From positions 1 to 34,183 of the forward strand of contig DVLQ01000053.1 of the NCBI GenBank assembly GCA_018715395.1: 34,183 nt of DNA, given 5' to 3'. The translations under genes and the position numbers were made by a program. The notes beneath the pieces were generated by a model. The model did not search any database, had not been told where the DNA came from, and saw only the letters and a program-made list of their open reading frames with translations. This document shows positions 6,967-15,073 of the stretch, piece by piece; within the stretch, counting starts at the first letter, position 1; every line of letters starts with the position of its first letter. The stretch is from Candidatus Coprocola pullicola. GTDB lineage: Bacteria; Bacillota; Clostridia; Lachnospirales; Anaerotignaceae.

Positions 6967-7683
6967 CTACTGCATTTTTAACATCTTCTTTTGACCAACA
7001 GCAAAAACATATTGACTCAAAAACTCACTATCTGTAATCTGCTCCATCTGATACTTATATTCCAAGTTTTTCTTTTGCAGTTCAAGCTGCTGCTCCTGCA
7101 TTTGGAGAGAATATCGCTGAACATAAAGCTCTTCATAACTCAATTCGGATGAGGAAAGGGTTCCAGTATATAGAGCATATTGCAGTTCTTGCTTATCCGT
7201 TTTGACTTTCGTCATTCTTAGATAGTTCTCTGCCTGTTTTTTCTGTCACTCATACTGTTGCTTTTTTGTTTTGAGCAGATACTGCTGATTTTGCAGCTCT
7301 GCCAGCTGAGAATATGGGGCAGAATCATCATCGCTATTATTATAATCGTAATAGACGCCGCCTGGTCTCTCCAACAATTTAATCTGTTGGTAAATGGCTT
7401 TTTCTTGAAGTTCGTATGATTTTTTATATACTTGCGATTAGAAAAACTGCTTTCAAAACTTCTCAGTACTCATGTCGGCGTATTGAGAGTAATCTTGGTA
7501 TGTGAGAGATGTAGGCAGTGTATTCAAAAGAAACAACCAATATTGCCTGTACTTCAGCGACAGAGGGAATTGGAGGAAAGAGCACCGCCGAACCTGCTTT
7601 GGGACCTCTTGGAGTTGCCCAAGCCGAAATCGTTAGGCAGGCATTGCCATGAACAAAACAAAATAGCGTAATTTTTTATCCAT
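6967..7683 (-). pseudogene. Decayed secreted coiled-coil protein, possibly TolC-like
   Basis: From an ATG at 7683 the minus strand reads MDKKLRYFVLFMAM. One frame over it continues ACLTISAWATPRGP, together a convincing signal peptide broken by a frameshift. Further frames carry YQDYSQYADMSTEK with stops, then VYKKSYELQEKAIYQQIKLL, an in-frame TGA at 7246-7248, and a final 82-codon coiled-coil part (LQMQEQQLELQKKNLEYKYQ, then MEQITDSEFLSQYV). Alternating charged helices with a 'KYQMEQITDSEF' pattern recall TolC-type outer-membrane-channel hairpins, but this is only a resemblance. At least two frame changes and two stops make it non-functional. Base composition is more GC-rich than the flanks, consistent with former coding sequence. 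Confidence 0.5.
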
Positions 7684-8050
7684 TCTTTCATTCTATTCTC
7701 ACTCTCTTAAATTGGGAGTATAAACAAAGTACAGAAATCTTTATATTCATTTTACCATATGATATAATTTTATATAATGAGTGACCGATTTTTAAGCCAA
7801 ATAGAAATTTTAACTAAAATTTATTACTATCCCTTACAGTAATCAAAAATACTCTAATCCATGATAGAATAGTTCGATTGGCGGAAGTATTGTTTGTTAG
7901 CTGTTGCTGGTTCAAACATTGCCTAATCTGCTTAGTACGATGTAATAAAGCTGTCCTGATACTATTTTGTGGCTGTTGACTTTTTAGAGCTTTATAAATT
8001 GGCAAACACAACAGGAGAGTAGAAAAATAATTATAAAAATTAGGAGGTAA
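7684..8050. other. Spacer between two decayed genes, with a possible gene fragment
   Basis: A minus-strand frame at 7814-8011 (CLPIYKALKSQQPQNSIRTA and onward) has no SD, no recognisable family and ends abruptly. It may be the remnant of the gene divergent from the LysR regulator, which such regulators often control. I would not call it a gene. Confidence 0.3.
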
Positions 8051-8944
8051 ACGATACCACAGATTAAATATTTTCAGGCTGTTATACGCAACAATAACTT
8101 TTCACAAACCAAAGAGCAATGTCATATATCTCAGTGGGCTATATCACAACAAATTCAGTCTTTGCAAAAGGAACTAGATTTTCAACTCCTACAAAGAAAA
8201 AATGGAAAATTTAAATTAACCCCTGTCGGAAAACATTTTTATAAAAAAAAGCCTTATTTTAATAGCTGATTATGTGCGTATTTTCACAGAAGCTGCTAAA
8301 ATAGCGCACACTCATGAAACTCTTTTACATATCAGATATTTGCGTGGTTACAACGGAAATGAATTTGGGCGTGCCTTAGATATCTTTTTGTCCAAAGATA
8401 CAGATGTTTCTGTTAAAATCCAACAAAGTAATCACAAAGAATCATTTGATTTATTACGAACTGATAAAGCTGATTTAGTATTTAATGACCAGAGGCGTGC
8501 CTTTTCTAAGGAATATAGTAATATTATATTGAATACAAGCGAAAGCTGTATTGAAATTGCAGCACGAAGTCCGATTACACAATTGGGGCAAGTCACGCTA
8601 CAAGACTTGAAAAACACGCCATGTATATTAGTATCGTCGGAAGTACAGAAAAATACAGAATAAAATTATTATCATAATGTAATAGGTTTTCAATGAGATT
8701 TTTTGTTTGCAGAAAATTTAGAAGAAGTTCGACTGTTTATTATTCATAAAAACGAATCTACCATAGGCATCTCCTCAAACAGATTTGCCCATAACTCAAT
8801 TTGATGTGTACCTCTATTGATGATGCTCCCATTACTTAAACCTATTGTACCTTTTGGAAAAAGAATAACGCCAGTTATTACGTGAGGGAATTTGCTAATA
8901 TATTGAAAACACAGTTTAAAAATTCTCAAAATCAAAACCGCTAG
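8051..8944 (+). pseudogene. LysR-family transcriptional regulator, multiply disrupted
   Basis: Conceptual joining of frames gives a complete LysR protein of about 298 residues. The winged HTH reads IPQIKYFQAVIRNNNFSQTK, ECHISQ-like, QQIQSLQKELDFQLLQRKNG, TPVGKHFYKK. The effector domain includes LLHIRYLRGYNGNEFGRAL and KADLVFNDQRRAFSKEYSNI, and it ends NNASYYVREFANILKTQFKN. Lesions seen: the expected ATG is ACG (8051-8053) after an AGGAGG; a one-base excess in the A8 run at 8243-8250 shifts the frame; stops occur after ...VQKNTE (8660s) and in the C-terminal third. A strong SD and a 13-codon ORF (8955-8996) follow directly and may be the stub of a lost downstream gene. The protein cannot be made. 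Confidence 0.8.
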
Positions 8945-8996
8945 GAGGGATATTATGCACTTATTTCCTAAAAGGGAATATAAACGTCATATATAG

Positions 8997-9664
8997 GCAC
9001 CCGCTAAGGCTGGCTGTCGCCTTATTCTCCTTTGCTATCCATAAACAAGTCTGTGTACTATTTTAATGACATAAAAAATGAGAAAAAAGAAATTTTTATT
9101 TATGGTTCAGCAACAATATTTTTTTAAATATGTATTGATAATTTAAATATCTTATCACAAGATTATATCTGTAACACCAAACAAATATCAAATATTTTTA
9201 AAATAAAAAACCATTTATATAACAAATATTCATTTGCTTTCAGCAAGTGAAATCCATTTCACATAACAGCATATATTTTATGACAGAGTGTAAACAAACT
9301 ATATTTTTTACAAATACAGCAAACAGCCTTGGAAAAAAATTATTTTCCTAATAAACTCATCAATGAGAATTTATTTCTGACAAGGAAAACAGCGAGTTTG
9401 AAGATATTTATGTCTATGTTACAAACTGTTTATATTTGTTTGTGTTTGTCAAAGACTTGAATGAAATACGACTTTCACAAAATATTGTAGGCTTTGTGGA
9501 CGCCCTTATTTTATGAATATATATTTTTCACTTCAAATACTGTTTCAGGTCTTTATTTTTTAAAAATATTATTATAATATTCAATCTACATTTTATTCCA
9601 TATTCAAAAATCATTTTTTCTACATAATATTCCTTTCTATTAAGTGATTTAGTCACAGAACTAT
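8997..9664. other. AT-rich regulatory spacer upstream of the CoA-disulfide reductase
   Basis: No gene supported. It holds a perfect palindrome GTGAAAT-CC-ATTTCAC at 9247-9262, a shorter one CTCAT-CA-ATGAG at 9356-9367, and the 17-base palindrome listed separately at 9565-9581. The length and number of palindromes suggest a multi-input promoter region, or remnants of lost genes. Confidence 0.45.
9565..9581. promoter_or_regulatory. Palindromic operator candidate (PerR/Fur-like)
   Basis: AATATTAT-T-ATAATATT is a perfect odd-length palindrome ending about 85 bases before the -35 box of the disulfide reductase. It resembles the TTATAAT-N-ATTATAA boxes of the Fur/PerR family (established consensus), a plausible regulator for a peroxide- or thiol-stress gene. 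In such AT-rich DNA chance occurrence is possible. Confidence 0.35.
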
Positions 9665-9665
9665 T

Positions 9666-9694
9666 TTGTAAACTTCTTTATACTAAAATATAAT
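9666..9694 (+). promoter_or_regulatory. Promoter of the CoA-disulfide reductase gene
   Basis: TTGTAA (9666-9671), a 17-base spacer, then a perfect TATAAT (9689-9694). An AAAGGAG SD (9714-9720) lies eight bases before the ATG. Confidence 0.7.
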
Positions 9695-9728
9695 AAAACG
9701 TCAGATTTTTTTAGAAAGGAGTTTCTAT

Positions 9729-11387
9729 ATGCATACAAGACAAAAAGTGTTAATTGTAGGTGGTGTAGCAGGAGGCGCTTCCGCTGCCACAAGGTTGCGC
9801 AGGTTAGATGAACATGCAGAAATTATTATGTTAGAACGTGGAGAATACGTTTCTTTTGCCAACTGTGGTTTGCCTTATTATATCGGAGGAACAATCAAAG
9901 ATAAAAATGCTTTGACAGTTCAAAAACCTCAAGATTTTATCGAAAAATTTAATATTGATGTACGAATTTTTCATGAAGTAACAGCCATTGATACAGAGAA
10001 AAAAGTAGTAACTGTAAAAGAAGTCCTTACCGGAAAAATATATGAAGAAAACTATGATAAGCTTGTGCTTTCTATGGGCGCTTCCCCTATACACCCCCCC
10101 ATTGTCGGAAGTGACTGCCCAAAAGTGTTCACACTTCGTAATATCCCTGATACATATGCCATCAAAGACTATATTCAAAAACAAAATCCCAAAACTGCTG
10201 TTGTAGTGGGAGGAGGATTTATAGGTGTAGAAATGGCTGAAAATCTCCACCAAGCCGGACTGGATGTTACATTGATAGAAATGGCAAATCAAGTTATTGC
10301 TCCTATTGACCCAGATATGGCGGCAGATGTGCATCATTATATGAAAAGTAAGGGAATCCACCTTAGCTTAGAAAATGGTGTGACAGCCATTGAAGAAACA
10401 AACACAGGATTGCATATCACATTAACAAAGGGCGCTGTAAATGCAGATATGCTTATTATGGCAATTGGGGTTCGTCCTGACACTGCATTAGCAAAACAAG
10501 CCGGCATTGCATTGAATGAAAGAGGAGCCATTATTGTAGACGCTCATATGAAAACATCTGCAAAAGACGTCTATGCAGTGGGAGACGCCATTGAAATTAC
10601 AGACAGTATTACAGAACAAAAGGGATATATTCCTCTTGCCGGTCCTGCTAACAAACAAGGTCGTATTGCCGCTGACAATATTTGCGGCATTGCAAGCACA
10701 TATCCCGGAACACAAGGTTCTTCTATATTAAAAATATTTGATATGATTGTCGCTTCAACAGGTATTAATGAAAAAACAGCAAAACGTCTTGGACTTTGCT
10801 ATGATAAAGCTTACACTTTTTCCGGAAATCATGCTGATTATTATCCAGGCGCCGTCAAAATGGCTATCAAAACAATATTTGACAAAACAAACGGTAAAAT
10901 TCTAGGCGCTCAAATTGTAGGATTTGAAGGAAGTGACAAACGTTGTGACGTCTTTTCTACAGCCATTCGCGCTGGTATGACAGCATATGACTTAACAAAA
11001 TTAGAACTATGCTATGCTCCTCCTTTTGGTTCTGCAAAAGACCCTATAAACATGGCAGGCTTTGTAATAGAAAACTTATTGACACAAAAAGTAAAACAAA
11101 TTCATTGGCATGATGTGCAAAATCTTCCAAAAGACGATAGTATCATTCGCATTGACGTGAGAACCCCTCAAGAATATTCTGTTGGAAATATAGAAGGTTT
11201 CCCAAATTTGCCTTTGTCACAAATTCGTGAAAAAATGAAAGAAATGGACAAAGCAAAACCTGTATATATTTGTTGTCAAATTGGTTTAAAGGCATATACA
11301 GCTGCTCGTATTCTAACCCAAAACGGTTTTGATGCAACCATCATTGGCGGCGGCTATCGTTTATACCATTCTATATTTGGAAAATAA
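9729..11387 (+). CDS. cdr: CoA-disulfide reductase fused to a rhodanese domain (CoADR-RHD)
   Basis: The 552-residue FAD-dependent pyridine nucleotide-disulfide oxidoreductase starts with the FAD loop GGVAGGASAATRLRR (11-25). It has the single redox cysteine in SFANCGLPYYIGG (Cys46), which forms the Cys-S-SCoA intermediate in this family. A second Rossmann loop, VVVGGGFIGVEMAENL (about 158-173), binds NAD(P)H; the FAD segment VYAVGDAIE and the dimer domain follow. Residues from about 465 form a rhodanese domain whose active loop is CCQIGLKAY (Cys516 by position). Known homologues reduce CoA disulfides, per- and polysulfides. It is a lone gene with its own promoter and terminator, flanked by decayed DNA, suggesting retention for redox or sulfur stress in an anaerobe. 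NADH oxidase activity is an alternative annotation. Confidence 0.9.
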   Translation: MHTRQKVLIVGGVAGGASAATRLRRLDEHAEIIMLERGEYVSFANCGLPYYIGGTIKDKNALTVQKPQDFIEKFNIDVRIFHEVTAIDTEKKVVTVKEVLTGKIYEENYDKLVLSMGASPIHPPIVGSDCPKVFTLRNIPDTYAIKDYIQKQNPKTAVVVGGGFIGVEMAENLHQAGLDVTLIEMANQVIAPIDPDMAADVHHYMKSKGIHLSLENGVTAIEETNTGLHITLTKGAVNADMLIMAIGVRPDTALAKQAGIALNERGAIIVDAHMKTSAKDVYAVGDAIEITDSITEQKGYIPLAGPANKQGRIAADNICGIASTYPGTQGSSILKIFDMIVASTGINEKTAKRLGLCYDKAYTFSGNHADYYPGAVKMAIKTIFDKTNGKILGAQIVGFEGSDKRCDVFSTAIRAGMTAYDLTKLELCYAPPFGSAKDPINMAGFVIENLLTQKVKQIHWHDVQNLPKDDSIIRIDVRTPQEYSVGNIEGFPNLPLSQIREKMKEMDKAKPVYICCQIGLKAYTAARILTQNGFDATIIGGGYRLYHSIFGK

Positions 11388-11396
11388 AAAAAATCT

Positions 11397-11420
11397 CCAC
11401 CTGCTTAGCGGGTGGTTTTT
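11397..11420 (+). terminator. Terminator of the CoA-disulfide reductase gene, also an IS end hairpin
   Basis: CCACCTGC-tta-GCGGGTGG forms an eight-pair stem (one U-G) followed by TTTTT, nine bases after the stop codon. A degenerate copy of this hairpin occurs at the same place in the next IS copy (about 11953-11971), so the hairpin appears to be the right end of an IS200-like element now serving as terminator. Confidence 0.7.
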
Positions 11421-11945
11421 CTTATAGAGGAATAGTCCTTTGTTTCTCTCTTATCCTCTAGTTTGCCAACTGTGCCTGTGTTATCTGCTACCCTTAAAAG
11501 GGTTTTCCTCACTTTAGTGTCAGCTGTTTTTTTAATTAATTGTCTATATTTTTTTACTGTTGTATGAACATAATAAAATTGTTTCTATATTTTCAACAAA
11601 ACGGTTCCTATGGCATTATACTGCTTTTTCCTTTCAAATACCTTATAAAACTTGATACACTTTAGGCGGTATTTTTACAAGCATATGTACATAATTTGAA
11701 CATACTTCTGTCTTTGGTATATTCATTGCTTTGCACTCGAACAATATTTTCCCTATTGCTTTAGCCAAACACTTTTTCCTATATTTCCAAGCAAATAGTA
11801 TGCGATAAACTATGTACCCATATACTGATTTTCACTATTTTTTGTAGTGGACAGATAGCAATTCTATGATAAATTTTTTTCTTTTGTTTCAACGCGCAAA
11901 AGCTTTTTTAAACCATACACCTATTGGATGGTTTTCTTTATATAA
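11397..11945 (-). mobile_element. Decayed IS200/IS605-like element, copy A
   Basis: Aligned end to end with the neighbouring element at 11946-12619, this segment shows the same order of blocks: right-end hairpin, tnpA 3' part, tnpA 5' part, the block around GTAGTGGACAGATAGC, and a left-end block ending ...GGTTTTCTTTATA. On the minus strand the Tyr region reads YVHTTVKKYRQLIKK, corresponding to YYVDTTVKN in copy B: the tyrosine is kept but the following Asp is His. Internal deletions and stops remove any chance of a working transposase. Y1 transposases move single-stranded DNA and leave no target duplication, so precise ends cannot be read from repeats; the boundaries are approximate. Confidence 0.65.
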
Positions 11946-12619
11946 AAATATCTTTCTGCTTAGCGTGTGATTTTTTCATGCAGACATAGCCCTCTGTTTC
12001 TAGTTTTAACCCTACCTGACAACTGCCACTGCATTACCCTTAAAAAGGTTTTCTCATGTCGGTGTCAGATATTCTTCTAGTTGATTTTCTCTTGATTGAT
12101 TTGCTATATATTCAGCTATTCTGTCTGCATTTTTTACTGTTGTATCAACATAATAGTCTTTACACCAAAACTCTCTATTTTTATGCTTGTATTTCAATTC
12201 AATAAATTGTTTCTATCACATGGTGCTACTTTTCCATTTCAAATATCCCACAAAACTTGATGCACTAGGAGATATCTTTACAAGCATACGTACATAATCT
12301 GGACATACTTCTGTCTTTGGTATATTCATTCCTTTGCATTCCCACAATTTTTTCAATATTTCTCCTATTACTTTCCTTTTTTTGGTAATAAAACATTTTT
12401 CTTCTATACTTTGGTGCAAACACAATATGATATTTTCAATTTTATTTTGTATGCCATAAACTATGTCTAGCCGTAATACCCATATGCCAACCTCTTTTTC
12501 ACTATTTTTTTGTAGTGGACAAACCACAATTCTATGATAGTAAAAGGAATTTTTTCTTTCACTTTAATACTTAAAGGCTTTTTTAAACTACACACCTAAT
12601 GCATAGTTTTCTCTATACA
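11946..12619 (-). mobile_element. Decayed IS200/IS605-like element, copy B
   Basis: This is a second copy directly beside copy A in the same orientation, better preserved. It contains the broken tnpA (12054-12527) and a left-end region (about 12495-12619) that matches positions 1-126. It abuts the terminator of the sodium/alanine symporter gene, the same placement the element at the window start has with the phage terminator. No accessory tnpB is present. Boundaries are approximate. Confidence 0.7.
12054..12527 (-). pseudogene. tnpA: IS200-type Y1 transposase (TnpA), broken
   Basis: The 5' frame (12216-12527) reads IVYGIQNKIENIILCLHQ, then ITKKRKVIGEILKKLWECKG and PKTEVCPDYVRMLVKISPSA. In intact TnpA the last part is PDHVHLLV, where His-x-His is the HUH metal site; here both histidines are lost (Tyr, Arg). 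A different frame carries the C-terminus REFWCKDYYVDTTVKNADRI, AEYIANQSRENQLEEYL and a stop at 12054, with the catalytic tyrosine intact. The two parts are out of frame and the active site is dead, so this is a relic. Strong homology by pattern to IS200/IS605 TnpA. Confidence 0.8.
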
Positions 12620-12650
12620 AAAAAACTTCCTGCTTTAAGCAGGAAGTCTT
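12620..12650 (-). terminator. Terminator of the sodium/alanine symporter gene
   Basis: On the minus strand ACTTCCTGCT pairs with AGCAGGAAGT (perfect 10-pair stem, four-base loop), followed by seven Ts. It starts just after the stop codon at 12656. Confidence 0.85.
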
Positions 12651-12655
12651 TTCAT

Positions 12656-14026
12656 TTACATATTCGCATTTTCTTTCTCTTTTTGTTTCTTTAAATCCGC
12701 AAAAAAGTTATTTGTTTCTTTAATAACAATAGGACTTAATAAGAGCAGACCTACTAAGTTTGGAAATGCCATTAAAGCATTTGTAATATCTGCTAATGTC
12801 CAAATAGCCTGTAATGACAAATAAGGAGCTGATGCAACACAAAGAACATATACAACACGAAACGCTAATACCAACTTTGTACTATTTGCTAAATAAACAA
12901 CACATCTTTCTCCATAATAGCACCAGCCAATAATCGTTGTAAAAGCAAAGAAAATGAGACCAATAGATACAATATAAACGCCTATATTGCCAGGCAACGC
13001 CATTTGGAATGCTGTGTTAGAAAGAACGCCGCCGTCTAAATCTGTTGTGTCCAAAAGTCCTGACATAATTACAACAAGCCCTGTCATAGTACAAATAATC
13101 AACGTTGTCAAAAATACACCTATCATAGAAATAAGACCTTGACGTACAGGAGAATTTGTTTGTGCTGCCGCTACAACGATAGGCGCGCTACCAAGACCTG
13201 CTTCATTTGTATAAACACCTCTTGCAACGCCGGTTCTCATGGCCGTCATCACAGAAATAATAACTGTACCTGCAACACCGCCGCCCATAGCATAGGGAGT
13301 AAATGCCGCCTCAAAAATTTTTCCAAAAGCAACAGGTATCATGGAAGCATTCAATATCAAAGCAACAATACAACCGCCTATGTACAATATCGCCATAACA
13401 GGAACAATAAATTCCGCTACTTTCGAAATGGAACTAATACCTCCAAATACAACCACTGCTACCAATATTGTAACAATGGCTCCAACAATGGGAATAGGAA
13501 CATTAAAAGCGCTTCCTACAGATTCTGCAATAGCATTTACTTGAGGAAAAGTACCACAGCCTAACAATGCCGTAAAAGTCCCAAAAAATGCAAATAAAAT
13601 AGCCAGCCATTTAAATTTCTTTCCAAGACCGTTTTCAATATAATACATAGGACCGCCAGCCATTTGTCCTTTGTCATCTTTTATTCTAAACTTTACAGCC
13701 AGTACGCATTCTGCATATTTTGTAGCCATACCTAAAATTGCAGATATCCACATCCAAAATAATGCGCCGGGTCCGCCTGCTTTTAATGCTGTCGCAACGC
13801 CCACGATACTTCCTGTACCAATGGTAGCTGCCAATGCTGTACATAAAGACCCAAACGCAGATACATCTCCATGCCCCTCTTCTTTTTCAAGCATATATTT
13901 AAATGATTTTCCTAGATGTAACTGAATTCCTTTTAAACGTATTGTATAATATAGTCCTGTCCCAAAGAGTAATATAATGGTTACTGGTCCCCACACCACA
14001 GTTTGGATAGCTGTCAATATCTCCAT
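12656..14026 (-). CDS. Sodium:alanine symporter, AGCS family
   Basis: The 456-residue polytopic membrane protein has all the signatures of the alanine/glycine:cation symporter family: the early GPVTIILLFGTGLYYTIRLK segment, the highly conserved ALAATIGTGSIVGVATALKA loop (about residues 64-83), FWMWISAILGMATKYAE, AGGPMYYIENGLGKKFKWLA, and TNEAGLGSAPIVVAAA in the middle. Length is normal and no lesion is visible. It imports alanine or glycine with Na+ (or H+) across the cytoplasmic membrane. It is monocistronic, with its own terminator, a strong SD (AGGAGGAATTATAAT) and a long structured leader. Substrate choice within the family cannot be read from the sequence. Confidence 0.93.
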   Translation of the reverse strand: MEILTAIQTVVWGPVTIILLFGTGLYYTIRLKGIQLHLGKSFKYMLEKEEGHGDVSAFGSLCTALAATIGTGSIVGVATALKAGGPGALFWMWISAILGMATKYAECVLAVKFRIKDDKGQMAGGPMYYIENGLGKKFKWLAILFAFFGTFTALLGCGTFPQVNAIAESVGSAFNVPIPIVGAIVTILVAVVVFGGISSISKVAEFIVPVMAILYIGGCIVALILNASMIPVAFGKIFEAAFTPYAMGGGVAGTVIISVMTAMRTGVARGVYTNEAGLGSAPIVVAAAQTNSPVRQGLISMIGVFLTTLIICTMTGLVVIMSGLLDTTDLDGGVLSNTAFQMALPGNIGVYIVSIGLIFFAFTTIIGWCYYGERCVVYLANSTKLVLAFRVVYVLCVASAPYLSLQAIWTLADITNALMAFPNLVGLLLLSPIVIKETNNFFADLKKQKEKENANM

Positions 14027-14300
14027 ATTATAATTCCTCCTTTTTTATTATTTTATAATGCCTTTTTTGCTTTTTTGTACTATATTCTTGTATTTTTAAA
14101 ACTATAGTACAATTTCTTTTAAACCTCCTTTTCTTATTTCATTTATTAATAACAACTCTTCATTTTAACAAATATACCCAATAAAAGAGCTGTTACCATA
14201 CGTCAAAAAAGATTCTTTCCTTTATAATAGCTTTAATTAACTCTCGACTATCTCCTACCCCTCTCAAAATGCGCAAAAGTATCATATCATTTTTATTATT
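14027..14300 (-). promoter_or_regulatory. Structured 5' leader of the symporter gene
   Basis: Read on the minus strand, the leader has a G-rich block (GAGAGGGGTAGGAGATAG, about 14240-14257) unusual in this AT-rich setting. A hairpin AACAGCTCTT/AAGAGTTGTT follows (arms 14185-14194 and 14151-14160, one G-U). An AAGGAGG near 14125 has no clear start codon. A perfect 10-pair stem TTGTACTATA/TATAGTACAA follows (arms 14103-14112 and 14075-14084), then the real SD. It matches no riboswitch class that I recognise; I looked for glycine, lysine and T-box hallmarks and did not find them. A regulatory RNA is possible. Confidence 0.4.
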
Positions 14301-14637
14301 ATTTATCAATATTATAAATACTACAAATATTTATATTGTTGTTTTTATATATAATTTTAGGTATTTATGCCTATTTTTTTAGCTATTTATTAAAAAAAAT
14401 ATGTTATATTTAACAAAATCTTTATACTTATTAAAAAAATATATTGTTTTTCATTTTTGAAAACAAAATCATATCTATTAATTTTTATTCAAATATTATA
14501 AAAAAAAATTTATGTTATATAATGTTTTATTATTAGTATTTCATATATTTTTTTTAAATATTTTTATATTTTTTATTTTTATATTTTTTTGTATATTTTA
14601 TACTTTATTTTTTATACAAATTATATTTTTTGAATTT
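14301..14637. other. Extremely AT-rich spacer
   Basis: Almost pure A/T (long runs of T and A, e.g. 14500-14640) with no frame, repeat unit or hairpin that stands out. It probably includes the promoter of the symporter gene, but many TATAAT-like boxes make a choice arbitrary. Confidence 0.5.
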
Positions 14638-14672
14638 AAAAAACCTCTTAACTATTATTTAAGAGGTTTTTT
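14638..14672 (-). terminator. Terminator of the sorbitol PTS operon
   Basis: AAAAAACCTCTTA and TAAGAGGTTTTTT form a perfect 13-pair stem with T-runs on both sides, immediately after the stop of the IIA gene. Confidence 0.9.
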
Positions 14673-14678
14673 ATCTTT

Positions 14679-15044
14679 TTAACCTACTATAATTTGTATT
14701 GTACTTCCAATGTGCAATTTTGGCACATCGCTTTTTTCCAAATAAATGGTACCAGGCAGTTCCGCCTCTGTTTCACCGGTAAAAGAAAATGTAACATGTC
14801 CCAGATTTCCCAAGTTTTGCATCACTACATCTCCCACTGCGGTAATTTTATATTCTTTTCCATCAATCACAGCCTTTTGACCTGTTCGAATCTGCTCCTG
14901 AATAGGATTTACGTCAATGCTATAGCAATAGTCTTTCAAAGTATCCGGAGCATCATCGCCAAATAATATAAACATACCTGAATCTTCAAACTCTGCTACG
15001 CAATCTCCCATAGCCTTTACTTGATTATCATAAATCACTGTCAT
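14679..15044 (-). CDS. srlB: PTS glucitol/sorbitol-specific IIA component
   Basis: The 121-residue cytoplasmic protein matches the all-beta IIA-Gut family in length and pattern: MTVIYDNQVKAMGDCVAEFE at the start, FGDDAPDTLKDYCYSIDVNP, a central GQKAVIDGKEYKITAVGDVV, and the LGNLGHVTFSFTG segment with its conserved histidine. It takes phosphate from HPr and passes it to IIB. I chose the ATG at 15044, with GGAGGAATTGGT just upstream; the frame is open further up, but that part overlaps srlE and has no family similarity. It is the last gene of the operon, 29 bases after srlE, followed by a strong terminator. Confidence 0.9.
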   Translation of the reverse strand: MTVIYDNQVKAMGDCVAEFEDSGMFILFGDDAPDTLKDYCYSIDVNPIQEQIRTGQKAVIDGKEYKITAVGDVVMQNLGNLGHVTFSFTGETEAELPGTIYLEKSDVPKLHIGSTIQIIVG

Positions 15045-15073
15045 ACCAATTCCTCCTTTATTATGATTACATT

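Noticed and set aside
7432..7671. 79-codon plus-strand frame
   Set aside because: It is the complement of the decayed signal-peptide gene read on the minus strand, which gives a sensible signal peptide.
7814..8011. 65-codon minus-strand frame beside the LysR pseudogene
   Set aside because: No SD, no family and no intact start. It is possibly a fragment of the divergent gene, but this cannot be supported.
8955..8996. 13-codon ORF with a strong SD after the LysR pseudogene
   Set aside because: It is too short to be a gene with any recognisable feature and is better seen as the stub of a lost gene.
8997..9728. CRISPR array or tandem repeats in the AT-rich spacers
   Set aside because: No regularly spaced identical repeats were found here or elsewhere in the window; the palindromes are single.
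9831..10361. 176-codon minus-strand frame inside the CoA-disulfide reductase gene
   Set aside because: It is the antisense of conserved flavoprotein motifs; its composition (Cys, Phe, His, Tyr-rich) is typical of a shadow frame.
14027..14300. Glycine riboswitch, lysine riboswitch or T-box ahead of the symporter
   Set aside because: The conserved cores of these classes could not be found. Only generic hairpins and a G-rich block are visible.
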